Part shown: one piece after another, positions 53,201-60,885 of the stretch
How positions within the stretch are numbered: the first letter of the stretch is position 1
Layout of the letters: each line of letters begins with the position of its first letter
NCBI GenBank assembly: GCA_043774925.1
Contig: JAYVSZ010000011.1
Span: 12,985 to 76,984, forward strand
Length of the DNA stretch: 64,000 bases
Reading direction: 5' to 3'
From: JAYVSZ01 sp043774925
Lineage (GTDB): Bacteria > Pseudomonadota > Gammaproteobacteria > Burkholderiales > Methylophilaceae
Program-made: the position numbers and the translations under genes
Notes under the pieces: generated by a model
What the model saw: only the letters and a program-made list of their open reading frames with translations
Told to the model about the DNA's origin: nothing
Database searches by the model: none

Positions 53201-54124
53201 CAGGTGATTCATTTTATCAATCGCCCAATGCCGAAAAAAATGCCGACAAAAACCTCACGCGCTTTACTGGGTGTGGAAGATGACACCATGATTCCAGTCA
53301 TTCGTGACCCGCAAAAAGTCACGGAAGAATCGGATGCGGTGTTCTATTTCCCAGGCTGTGGCTCAGAGCGCTTGTTTTCTAATGTTGGCTTAGCAACGCA
53401 AGCCATGCTCTACGAAGTGGGCGCAATTACGGTGCTGCCGCCTGGTTATTTGTGCTGTGGCTACCCGCAAACTTCCAGCGGCAATCACGATAAAGGCCAA
53501 GAGATTACAGCGGATAACCGCGTGTTGTTTCACCGCGTGGCGAACACGCTCAATTACCTCGACATTAAAACGGTGATTGTTTCGTGCGGCACGTGTATGG
53601 ATCAGCTGCAAAAATACGAGTTTGAGAAAATTTTCCCGGGCTGCCGCTTGCTGGATATTCACGAATATTTGATGGAAAAAGATATGCGTTTGCAGAGCAT
53701 CACAGGTACGCGCTATATGTACCATGACCCATGTCATAGCCCAATGAAGACATACAAACCGCTAGAAGTCACCAATAAACTTATGGGGCAAGAGGTAGCA
53801 CTCAATGACCGTTGCTGTGGCGAATCTGGCACTTTTGCTGTCGCTCGCCCCGATATTGCCACGCAGGTGAAAATGCGCAAGCAAGAAGAGCTGGAAAAAG
53901 GCATGGAAAAAATGGGTTTAACCGTTGGCGCGCCTGAAGAAAAAGTGACAATCCTTACAAGCTGCCCAAGCTGTTTGCAAGGTTTGGCGCGCTATGGCGA
54001 GGATACAGGCATTACTGCCGATTACATTGTGGTGGAAATGGCCAAGCGTATTTTGGGCGAAAACTGGATGCAAGATTATGTGCATAAAGCGAATAATGGC
54101 GGCATAGAAAAGGTGTTGTTGTAG
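50255..54124 (+). CDS. DUF3683 / FAD-linked oxidase / [4Fe-4S] / CCG-domain oxidoreductase
   Basis: This 1289-residue multidomain protein has DUF3683 at about 1-140, a PCMH-type FAD domain at about 165-400 (VIPRGGGTGYTGGAIPL), an FAD-oxidase C-terminal domain to about 780 (HMHAGDGNVHTNIPV, GEHGIGITKMEF), and two [4Fe-4S] Cys groups (CLRCGKCKPVC, CTVCHRCEKPCP). Two CCG domains (YFPGCGSERLFSN with CCGYPQTSSG; CHSPMK with DRCCGESGTF) follow. The design resembles fused D-lactate or glycolate dehydrogenase GlcD/GlcF components; the substrate is unknown. TATAAT at 50222 may be its -10. Confidence 0.9.
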   Translation: MNAPIPAELLQAETNPATRLREIPYNYTSFSDREIVIRFLGEEIWEILNALRDERKTGRSARMLFEVLGDIWVVSRNPYLQDDLLENPKRRKALIDALHHRIDAIDERSGENEKVQKLVTAATQAVEKFAEDFRQTYDLRKKALSKFNKITRKDNIQFDGLARVSHVTDATDWRVEYPFVVLNPDTEIEIAALVKACIELGLTVIPRGGGTGYTGGAIPLTPLSAVINTEKLDQHTGVQMRTLPGVSRQVATIECGAGVVTRRAMEAASDAGLEFACDPTSADACCIGGNVAMNAGGKKAVLWGTALDNLASWRMVTPDATWLEVERLDHNLGKIHDIAIARFKVSRYDIDMKTLLAEPEILEISGPSFRKVGLGKDVTDKFLSGLPGIQKEGCDGLITSATFILHRMPKHVRTIALEFFGNVSHAVPAIVEIKDYLDATAKKHTAVIMAGLEHMDERYIKAVGYATKAARQQRPKMVLIADIASDDENAVGEVASAMVRMCNARDGEGFIAVSVEARKKFWLDRARTASIAKHTNAFKINEDVVIPLPRLGDYSDGIERINIELSINNKLKLLGALQAFLKGDLPLQADDEGNTDAAAVRAKQEMALQLINDLRARWSLILSSLDAPVSVLGEAAKALSKYENVFRAVQSYDLRVSWKRELKRPLEEIFAGREYQKILNECDAIHKKVLKSRVFIALHMHAGDGNVHTNIPVNSDDYVMMHDAHTAVARVMALAKGLDGVISGEHGIGITKMEFLDQSTIDAFTHYKNKVDPNGHFNKGKLLAGSGLENAYTPSFGLLEQESIIMEESAIGEIADDISDCLRCGKCKPVCTTHVPRANLLYSPRNKILATSLLIEAFLYEEQTRRGISLKHFDEFNDVADHCTVCHRCEKPCPVDIDFGDVSIKMRNFLREQGKKKFNPGTAAGMLFLNAKDPATIKMLRAVMVGFGYRAQNFAYTLAKKFGMLKDKIRPPATVGKPEIKAQVIHFINRPMPKKMPTKTSRALLGVEDDTMIPVIRDPQKVTEESDAVFYFPGCGSERLFSNVGLATQAMLYEVGAITVLPPGYLCCGYPQTSSGNHDKGQEITADNRVLFHRVANTLNYLDIKTVIVSCGTCMDQLQKYEFEKIFPGCRLLDIHEYLMEKDMRLQSITGTRYMYHDPCHSPMKTYKPLEVTNKLMGQEVALNDRCCGESGTFAVARPDIATQVKMRKQEELEKGMEKMGLTVGAPEEKVTILTSCPSCLQGLARYGEDTGITADYIVVEMAKRILGENWMQDYVHKANNGGIEKVLL

Positions 54125-54132
54125 TCGCGTAT

Positions 54133-55149
54133 ATGAATTTATATTCGCTCGCAAAACCAATTCTCTTTCAAATCGATGCTGAAAAAGTACACGATTTAAC
54201 GCTTAAAAGCTTAAGTTTGGCTGAAAAAACTGGTATTTTAAGTTTATATTCAAAACCCCCAAGCTGCGTGTCGCGCGAGGTAATGGGTTTGCAGTTTCCA
54301 AGTCCCGTCGGATTGGCGGCAGGGTTAGATAAGAATGGCGTGGTGATTGATGGCTTTGCCAAATTGGGTTTTGGCTTCATCGAAGTGGGCACGGTCACGC
54401 CACGCGCGCAGCCTGGAAACCCGCGCCCACGCTTGTTCCGCGTGCCAGAGGCGCAAGGTATTATCAACCGTTTTGGTTTTAATAATTTGGGCGTGGATAA
54501 TTTAGTTGAGAATGTTAAAGCTACAAAGTTTAAAGGCATTTTGGGTATTAACATCGGCAAAAACTTCGATACGCCTAACGAACGTGCGGTGGACGATTAC
54601 CTTATTTGCATGCAAAAAGTGTATGCGCACGCCAGCTATATTACGGTGAATATTTCGTCACCTAACACTAAAAATTTACGTGATTTGCAAGTGCGAGAAG
54701 CGCTTTCTGTCTTGCTGGCAGCGCTAAAGTTAGCGCAAAAAAAACTTGCAGAAAAGCACGGAAAATATGTGCCAATCACGCTCAAAATAGCGCCCGATTT
54801 AAGCGAGCCGCAAGTAATTGAAATCGCCGACTTGTTGATGCAACACAAAATAGATGGCGTGATTGCGACTAACACGACTTTGGCACGCGATGCTGTAAAA
54901 GGCATGAAAAATGCCGACGAAGCAGGCGGCTTGTCGGGCGCGCCAGTGCGCAATCAATCAACGCTTGTCATCCAGCAACTTTCCAAACAGCTACAAGGCG
55001 CACTGCCAATTATCGGCGTCGGCGGCATTTTAAGCGGCGCGGATGCTGTTGAAAAAATCGCCGCAGGCGCGAGTTTGGTGCAGGTGTATAGCGGTTTAAT
55101 CTACCAAGGGCCAAAACTGGTACACCAAATTTGCCAAACGCTAGGTTGA
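54133..55149 (+). CDS. pyrD: Dihydroorotate dehydrogenase (quinone), class 2
   Basis: This 338-residue enzyme has FMN-binding and catalytic blocks: VGLAAGLDKNGVVIDGFAKLG, FGFIEVGTVTPRAQPGNPRPR, NINIGKN-like GILGINIGKNFDT, YITVNISSPNTKNLRDLQ (catalytic Ser instead of the class 1 Cys), and IIGVGGILSGADAVEKI. The N-terminal helices bind the membrane. It oxidises dihydroorotate to orotate with quinone in pyrimidine synthesis. It starts eight bases after the DUF3683 stop. Confidence 0.96.
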   Translation: MNLYSLAKPILFQIDAEKVHDLTLKSLSLAEKTGILSLYSKPPSCVSREVMGLQFPSPVGLAAGLDKNGVVIDGFAKLGFGFIEVGTVTPRAQPGNPRPRLFRVPEAQGIINRFGFNNLGVDNLVENVKATKFKGILGINIGKNFDTPNERAVDDYLICMQKVYAHASYITVNISSPNTKNLRDLQVREALSVLLAALKLAQKKLAEKHGKYVPITLKIAPDLSEPQVIEIADLLMQHKIDGVIATNTTLARDAVKGMKNADEAGGLSGAPVRNQSTLVIQQLSKQLQGALPIIGVGGILSGADAVEKIAAGASLVQVYSGLIYQGPKLVHQICQTLG

Positions 55150-55155
55150 AAAACT

Positions 55156-55233
55156 GTCATTGCGAGAAATGAAATGACGAAGCAATCTGACCAATTGGAT
55201 TGCTGCGCCAAATATGATTTGGCTCGCAATGAC
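55156..55233. repeat. 78-bp palindromic repeat (MITE/REP-like)
   Basis: Terminal inverted repeats GTCATTGCGAG/CTCGCAATGAC (11 bp, perfect) enclose a nested pair AGCAATC/GATTGCT. It begins seven bases after the pyrD stop and ends ten bases before the GST start. Similar TCATTGCGAG-type repeats are widespread in proteobacterial genomes. Confidence 0.85.
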
Positions 55234-55242
55234 GGTGATTGA

Positions 55243-55875
55243 TTGAACCTGCCAATTTTATATTCCTATCGCCGTTGTCCCTATGCCATGCGTGCCCGTA
55301 TGGCGCTGAAGTTGGCAGATATCCAAGTCGAAATTCGAGAAGTCTCGCTGCGCAACAAACCCCAGCACATGCTGCAAATTTCACCTAAAGGCACCGTGCC
55401 AGTTTTACAGCTGCAAGATGGAAGCGTGATTGATGAAAGTTTGCAAATCATGCTTTATGCACTCAAAACACATGCCACTGGACTAAAGCATTCCAGTGCA
55501 GGCCTAGGAGCCAATATCCATGCGGCTGCTAGCGCACTCATTACAGAAAATGATAATGACTTTAAACGCGCTTTGGATGCTTATAAATACCCAGAGCGCA
55601 ACAAAAATAAAACTCAAATTGAGCATCGCGCGGATGGCGAAGTATTTTTGCAAAAGCTAGAAAATTTATTGCAGAAAAATCAATATTTGTTTGGTGAAGA
55701 AACAGGCATTGCCGACATCGCTATTTTTCCGTTTGTGCGGCAATTTGCGGCGGTGGATGCGGCTTGGTGGCAAAGCGCGCCATACCCAAAGCTACGCGTT
55801 TGGCTAAAAATTTGGTTAGAAAGCACATTATTTTTAAGCGTGATGCAAAAGTGGCCGACTTACGCGGCAGATTAG
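55243..55875 (+). CDS. Glutathione S-transferase family protein
   Basis: This 210-residue protein has an N-terminal thioredoxin-like domain, LPILYSYRRCPYAMRARMAL, with Cys in CPYAMRAR, and a C-terminal helical domain with GIADIAIFPFVRQFAAVD. The start is TTG at 55243: family-type sequence begins at once, and no ATG is available before residue 14. No ribosome binding site is clear because a palindromic repeat ends ten bases upstream. A loop (KHSSAGLGANIHAAAS) contains the LGANIHA stretch also seen in queA. Confidence 0.82.
   Translation: MNLPILYSYRRCPYAMRARMALKLADIQVEIREVSLRNKPQHMLQISPKGTVPVLQLQDGSVIDESLQIMLYALKTHATGLKHSSAGLGANIHAAASALITENDNDFKRALDAYKYPERNKNKTQIEHRADGEVFLQKLENLLQKNQYLFGEETGIADIAIFPFVRQFAAVDAAWWQSAPYPKLRVWLKIWLESTLFLSVMQKWPTYAAD
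55498..55536 (+). repeat. LGANI-type dispersed coding repeat, copy in the GST gene
   Basis: GGCCTAGGAGCCAATATCC and following bases match the queA copy at 28 of 36 positions, encoding GLGANIHAAAS in a position where GST relatives have a variable loop. Confidence 0.5.
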
Positions 55876-56009
55876 CTTGTAAAAAATCATTGGCCTGCAG
55901 GTCAATAGATATGCGGTTTCTAGGGTAACCAGTCCAGCAATAAACGCATGTACAATTGTGCGCTTTTCAGTTTTAGGTTACGCTTGCACAAACTTACAAA
56001 AAGCACGCT

Positions 56010-57725
56010 ATGAACAAACTCTACTTTGGTGATAACTTAGATATTTTGCGCGAGCATATTAAAGACGAATCCGTCGATTTAATCTATCTCGACCCGCCCT
56101 TTAACAGCAACGCCAATTACAACGTGCTGTTTAAAACGCCCAAAGGGCATGAATCTGCCGCGCAGATTGAGGCGTTTGAAGATACTTGGCATTGGAACGA
56201 GCAAGCCGAGCGCGAATTTGGCGAGCTAGTGCGTTGCGGTAATACCAATGTGAGCGAGATGATACAAGCCCTGCGCCGTTTTTTGGGCGAAAACGACATG
56301 ATGGCTTACCTGACCATGATGGCGAACCGCTTAATTGAGTTGCATCGCGTGCTTAAACCCACTGGCAGTTTGTATCTGCATTGCGACCCGACGGCTAGCC
56401 ATTATTTGAAGATTGTGTTGGATGGTGTGTTTGGGCAAGCTAATTACCTAAATGAAATTACTTGGAAAAGACAAAGTAGCCATAACGATGCAGTAAAGCG
56501 TTACGGCGCGATTACCGACACGATTCTGTTTTACGCAAAAACAGACCAAGCTTTATTTAATGTGGTTAGAAAACCGCTTGATGAAGAGTATGTAGAAAAG
56601 TTTTATCGCCATGCTGATGAAAATGGCCGAAAGTATCGATTAAGTGATATGGCTAGCCCACAACCACGTCCAAATATGATGTATGAGTGGCAGGGTTACA
56701 CCTACCCTAAAAAAGGTTGGCGCTATGAAAAAGCCACCATGCAAAAATTGCATGATGAAGGTCGTATTCATTATCCCGAAGATAAAACTAAACGCTTGGC
56801 TTTAAAGCGATACCTAGATGAAAACGAAGGCCAAGCAGTGCCAAACTTATGGGACGATATTCAATCGCTTACCCATGCAGCAGCCGAGTCTTTAGGCTAC
56901 CCCACGCAAAAGCCACTCGCCTTGCTAGAGCGTATTACTCTAGCTAGTTCTAACGAAGGCGATGTAGTGTTAGACCCATTCTGCGGTTGTGGCACAGCGG
57001 TGCATGCGGCGCAAAAGCTTAATCGCCAATGGTTGGGAATTGATATTACGCATTTGGCAGTGTCTCTCATTGAAAAGCGGTTAAAAGATGCGTTTCCATA
57101 CCTCAATCAAAAAACGCCCTCACCCTCAATCCCTCTCCCGCAGGGAGAGGGAAGCGAAACCCCCTCGCCCTCTGGGAGAGGGGCAGGGGTGAGGGAAGAT
57201 ATGCTGCACTTTGAAGTGGTCGGCACACCAAAAGATGTAGAAGGCGCACGCGATTTAAGCCTGCGCGATAAATATCAATTTCAGTGGTGGGCGTGCAGTT
57301 TGGTAGGCGCGCAGCCATTTCAAGGTAAAAAGAAAGGCGCTGATGGTGGCATTGACGGCCTGATTTACTTTAACGACGATGGCAAAATGCCGAAGAAAAT
57401 CGTTGTTTCTATTAAAGGCGGTGAAAACGTAAACGTAGCGATGGTGCGCGACCTTGCCCATGTGGTAGAGCGCGAAAAAGCAGAAATGGGCTTATTTGTA
57501 ACGCTTGCCGAGGCCACACGCCCCATGCGCGAAGAGGCCGTGAAAACGGGCTATTACGAAAGCCCGATTACTGGTGCTGCTTTCCCCAAAGTGCAAATAC
57601 TTACCATTGCGGGCTTAATGGAAGGCAAAGAGCGTGCGCAATACCCAGATTTAAGTGCTGGCGGCGTGACTTTTAAAAAAGCCAAAGTAGAAGAAAAGAC
57701 CAGCGAGCAAAAAGGCTTGTTCTAA
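56010..57725 (+). CDS. Adenine-type DNA methyltransferase fused to a C-terminal Mrr-like endonuclease domain
   Basis: This 571-residue protein has motif IV DLIYLDPPFNSN at about 29-40 and motif I DPFCGCGTAVHAAQ at about 322-335, so the beta-class order and a probable N6-adenine or N4-cytosine target. The C-terminal ~160 residues (GADGGIDGLIYFNDDG, KKIVVSIKGGENVNVAMVRDL, MGLFVTLAEATRPM) resemble Mrr/PD-(D/E)XK nucleases, with Asp in GGIDG and Lys in SIKGG. Between them, about residues 370-395, lies a 78-bp REP-like repeat read in frame (TPSPSIPLPQGEG and PSPSGRGAGVRE). It is a single-gene candidate restriction-modification enzyme with no separate specificity subunit. Nuclease activity is inferred. 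Confidence 0.82.
   Translation: MNKLYFGDNLDILREHIKDESVDLIYLDPPFNSNANYNVLFKTPKGHESAAQIEAFEDTWHWNEQAEREFGELVRCGNTNVSEMIQALRRFLGENDMMAYLTMMANRLIELHRVLKPTGSLYLHCDPTASHYLKIVLDGVFGQANYLNEITWKRQSSHNDAVKRYGAITDTILFYAKTDQALFNVVRKPLDEEYVEKFYRHADENGRKYRLSDMASPQPRPNMMYEWQGYTYPKKGWRYEKATMQKLHDEGRIHYPEDKTKRLALKRYLDENEGQAVPNLWDDIQSLTHAAAESLGYPTQKPLALLERITLASSNEGDVVLDPFCGCGTAVHAAQKLNRQWLGIDITHLAVSLIEKRLKDAFPYLNQKTPSPSIPLPQGEGSETPSPSGRGAGVREDMLHFEVVGTPKDVEGARDLSLRDKYQFQWWACSLVGAQPFQGKKKGADGGIDGLIYFNDDGKMPKKIVVSIKGGENVNVAMVRDLAHVVEREKAEMGLFVTLAEATRPMREEAVKTGYYESPITGAAFPKVQILTIAGLMEGKERAQYPDLSAGGVTFKKAKVEEKTSEQKGLF
57118..57195 (+). repeat. 78-bp REP-like repeat inserted in frame in the methyltransferase gene
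   Basis: Ends CCCTCACCC and GGGGTGAGGG are inverted; inside are a perfect hairpin CCCTCTCCC-GCA-GGGAGAGGG and a second imperfect one. This C/G-rich CCCTCTCCC repeat type is common between genes of proteobacteria. Its 78-bp length equals 26 codons, so the frame is kept. Confidence 0.85.
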
Positions 57726-57787
57726 AATATTATCAAACCCCACACCGTCATTCTGAGTCCTGTGCGGCTATGACCGCTTCCCAAGTT

Positions 57788-57901
57788 CGTCATTCCCGCG
57801 TAGGCGGGAATCCAGACAACCTACATGCCTAGCTTGGCTGATTAAAGCAGCAACTTTATGTGCCAGCTAGCCTAGGCTCCCGCCTACGCGGGAATGACGA
57901 G
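57788..57901. repeat. Inverted pair of CCCGCGTAGGCGGG palindromes (REP/BIME-like)
   Basis: CGTCATTCCCGCGTAGGCGGG near 57788 and its reversed counterpart CCCGCCTACGCGGGAATGACG near 57880 bound a 114-bp element (first motif shown as CGTCATTCCCGCG then TAGGCGGG). It fills most of the 258-bp gap between the methyltransferase and clpA and may act as a convergent terminator. No gene is seen there. Confidence 0.8.
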
Positions 57902-57983
57902 TGAGTAGGGTGACGCAGAACATGAGGGAATGTTGCTATGAAACTATTGCTTGTCCTCGACAGACAATAAATAAAATTAAATT

Positions 57984-60263
57984 TTAATCAACGATTTCAG
58001 CTTCTGGTTTTGGCGTTTGTTGTTTTTCGTCAAACACCAATTTCACTTCATCTTTATCGTCAATATCCACGTGCACCGCGCCGCCATTGGCTAAGCGGCC
58101 AAATAGCAATTCATCGGCAAGTGCTTTTCTAATTGTATCTTGAATCAAGCGTGCCATTGGCCGCGCGCCCATGAGCGGGTCAAACCCTTTTCTGCCGAGG
58201 TAGGATTTTAGCGCATCACTGAATGTTACTTCCACTTTTTTCTCGTGCAATTGGTCTTCGAGTTGCATCAAGAATTTATCGACCACGCGTAGGATGATGT
58301 CTTGTGTAAGCGAGCCAAAAGAAACCGTCGCATCTAGGCGATTGCGGAATTCTGGTGAGAACATGCGTTTAATATCAGCCGCTTCATCGCCCGCTTGTTT
58401 GGCGTTAGTAAAGCCAATCGCGGCTTGCGAGAGATTCTCCGCACCTGCATTGGTAGTCATAATAATCGTCACGTTTCTAAAATCTGCTTTGCGGCCATTA
58501 TTATCCGTCAACGTGCCGTGATCCATCACTTGCAATAAAATGTTGAAAATGTCGGGATGCGCTTTTTCGATTTCGTCCAAAAGCAACACGCTATAAGGTT
58601 GCTTGGTAATTGCTTCTGTCAGCAAGCCTCCTTGATCAAAGCCCACATAGCCAGGAGGCGCGCCGATTAAGCGCGACACAGCATGCCGCTCCATATATTC
58701 GCTCATGTCAAAGCGGATGAGTTCGATGCCCATGATGTAGGCGAGTTGTTTGGCGACTTCGGTTTTGCCCACGCCAGTTGGGCCGCTAAACAAGAAGCTG
58801 CCAACGGGCTTGTTGCCGCCGCCAAGGCCACTGCGCGCCATTTTTACGGCGGATGTTAGCACTTCGATGGCTTTGTCTTGGCCAAATACCACCGCTTTTA
58901 AATCACGCTCCAGCGTTTTTAGCGCGCTGCGGTCATCGCTCGAGATATTTTTGGGCGGAATGCGCGCAATTTTAGCGATAATGTCTTCAATCTCTTTATT
59001 GCCGATGACTTTTTTCTGCTTGTTTTTCGGCAGAATGCGTTGTGCCGCACCAGCTTCGTCAATCACGTCTATTGCCTTATCGGGCAAGTGGCGATCATTA
59101 ATATATTTGGCAGAAAGCTCAGCGGCTGTTGTAAGTGCGCTGGCGCTATATTTTACGCTGTGATGCGCCTCAAAGCGCGATTTTAAGCCTTTTAAAATTT
59201 CAATGGTTTCGGCAACGCTTGGCTCTGCCACGTCAATTTTTTGGAAACGACGCGAAAGCGCATGGTCTTTCTCGAACACACCGCGATATTCTTGGTAAGT
59301 TGTTGCGCCAATGCATTTAAGCGTACCGTTAGAAAGTGCGGGCTTGAGCAGGTTGCTCGCATCCAAAGTGCCGCCACTGGCCGCGCCAGCGCCAATCAAC
59401 GTGTGAATTTCATCAATAAATAAAATGGCATCTGGGCGTTCTGCCAATTGCTTCATCACCGCTTTTAAACGCGCCTCAAAATCACCGCGATATTTAGTGC
59501 CAGCCAGCAGCGCGCCCATGTCAAGCGAATAGACTGTGGCGTTGGCCAACACTTCGGGAATCTCTTTATTTACAATGCGGCTGGCCAAGCCTTCGGCAAT
59601 GGCAGTTTTACCCACGCCAGCCTCGCCAACTAATAGTGGGTTATTTTTGCGGCGACGGCAAAGAGTTTGAATGACACGCTCCAGCTCTGGCGCGCGGCCG
59701 ATGAGCGGATCGATTTTGCCAGCAGCGACTTGCGCATTCAAGTTAAGCGTAAAGCTTTCCAGCGCGCCGGCAGGCGTCGCCTCTGCGTCAACATCCGCAT
59801 CTGCGCCATCTGGTTTAGCGGTGTTATCTTGCACTTTTGCCACGCCGTGTGAGATGAAATTGACAATATCAAGCCGCGTAATGCCTTGCTGGTGCAAGAA
59901 AAATACCGCGTGCGAATCTTTTTCGCCGTAAATCGCGACGAGTACATTGGCACCTGTCACCTCTTTTTTGCCGCTCGATTGTACGTGCAGCATGGCGCGT
60001 TGAATGACACGTTGAAAACCCAGCGTGGGTTGCGTATCCACTTCTTCTTCGCCCGCAACAGTAGGTGTATGCTCGTCAATATATTGGTTCAGCTCGGCGC
60101 GTAGCACCTCGAATTTAGCGCCACAGGCGCGTAGTACGTCGGCCGCGGTGGGGTTGTCGATCATCGCCAGTAGCAAATGCTCAACCGTAATCAGCTCATG
60201 GCGCTTTTGTCGCGCGTCCATAAATGCCATATGTAAACTAACCTCTAACTCCTGTGCAATCAT
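57984..60263 (-). CDS. clpA: ATP-dependent Clp protease ATP-binding subunit ClpA
   Basis: This 759-residue Hsp100 unfoldase has an N-terminal Clp_N domain (about 1-145), a first AAA+ module (Walker A GEAGVGKTA near 215; Walker B ILFIDEIHTLIGAG), and a second AAA+ module (Walker A GPTGVGKTE near 495; Walker B VLLLDEIEKAHPD). A linker of the ClpA type (no long M domain as in ClpB) and a C-terminal RLIQDTIRKALADELLFG follow. It feeds substrates to ClpP. A GAGAGGA ribosome binding site lies at the edge of a 123-bp repeat that separates clpA from clpS. Confidence 0.96.
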   Translation of the reverse strand: MIAQELEVSLHMAFMDARQKRHELITVEHLLLAMIDNPTAADVLRACGAKFEVLRAELNQYIDEHTPTVAGEEEVDTQPTLGFQRVIQRAMLHVQSSGKKEVTGANVLVAIYGEKDSHAVFFLHQQGITRLDIVNFISHGVAKVQDNTAKPDGADADVDAEATPAGALESFTLNLNAQVAAGKIDPLIGRAPELERVIQTLCRRRKNNPLLVGEAGVGKTAIAEGLASRIVNKEIPEVLANATVYSLDMGALLAGTKYRGDFEARLKAVMKQLAERPDAILFIDEIHTLIGAGAASGGTLDASNLLKPALSNGTLKCIGATTYQEYRGVFEKDHALSRRFQKIDVAEPSVAETIEILKGLKSRFEAHHSVKYSASALTTAAELSAKYINDRHLPDKAIDVIDEAGAAQRILPKNKQKKVIGNKEIEDIIAKIARIPPKNISSDDRSALKTLERDLKAVVFGQDKAIEVLTSAVKMARSGLGGGNKPVGSFLFSGPTGVGKTEVAKQLAYIMGIELIRFDMSEYMERHAVSRLIGAPPGYVGFDQGGLLTEAITKQPYSVLLLDEIEKAHPDIFNILLQVMDHGTLTDNNGRKADFRNVTIIMTTNAGAENLSQAAIGFTNAKQAGDEAADIKRMFSPEFRNRLDATVSFGSLTQDIILRVVDKFLMQLEDQLHEKKVEVTFSDALKSYLGRKGFDPLMGARPMARLIQDTIRKALADELLFGRLANGGAVHVDIDDKDEVKLVFDEKQQTPKPEAEIVD

Positions 60264-60276
60264 TTGGTCATTCCTC

Positions 60277-60399
60277 TCAATTCATTTTCTGCGCGCTTTG
60301 CTGCGTTGCGCGGTACTCGCTCACTCGCCGTACAACCCCGTACTGTCTCGTGTTCTGCGTTCCGTGCGCCTAACACTGCATCGCAGAACTCTGAATTGA
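60277..60399. repeat. 123-bp MITE-like inverted-repeat element between clpS and clpA
   Basis: Terminal repeats TCAATTCA/TGAATTGA, with TTCTGCG/CGCAGAA just inside, bound a GC-rich sequence with internal palindromic parts (CGGTACTCGCTCACTCGCC). It ends 13 bp from the clpA ATG and overlaps the region of its ribosome binding site. No protein is coded in it that I can support. Confidence 0.7.
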
Positions 60400-60468
60400 T
60401 AGTAACGACCATTAATATTTTCCTAAATTGTCTCTTAAAAAACTGTTTACCTAGAAAAAACGGTTTAC

Positions 60469-60780
60469 CTAGGCTGGCTCAACCACGCACTGCAAAGGAT
60501 GCTGCGCTTCCCGTGCATGATTCAACACCTGTTCCATTTTTGTTTCTGCAATATCTTGCGGGTAAACCCCACACACGCCCATGCCTTCCGTATGTACTTT
60601 GAGCATAATCTGCGTGGCTTGTTCAATGCTTTTATTAAAAAAGCGCTGAATGGTTTCCACCACAAACTCCATTGGCGTGTAATCGTCGTTAAGTAGCAGC
60701 ACTTTAAACATTTCTGGCAGCTTGGGTTTTACTGCGCTGGGTTTTAAAGCGGTGTCACCTGTGGAATGCGTATTGGCCAT
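60469..60780 (-). CDS. clpS: ATP-dependent Clp protease adapter ClpS
   Basis: This 103-residue protein has the ClpS core KVLLLNDDYTPMEFVVETIQRFF, with Asp residues for N-degron binding, and VHTEGMGVCGVYPQDIAETKMEQV. A disordered N-terminal tail of about 20 residues precedes it, as required for delivery to ClpA. It brings N-end rule substrates to ClpAP. The usual clpS-clpA order is kept, with a 205-bp gap holding a repeat. Confidence 0.96.
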   Translation of the reverse strand: MANTHSTGDTALKPSAVKPKLPEMFKVLLLNDDYTPMEFVVETIQRFFNKSIEQATQIMLKVHTEGMGVCGVYPQDIAETKMEQVLNHAREAQHPLQCVVEPA

Positions 60781-60885
60781 TTGTTACTTTTTAAATATTC
60801 AATTCTTTTTTTGCTTAATGCTATTTTGAGCCGAATGCTAGAAATTTCAAGCCCAATGTGAGTAGGGTTAAAAGAAAATGGGAAA

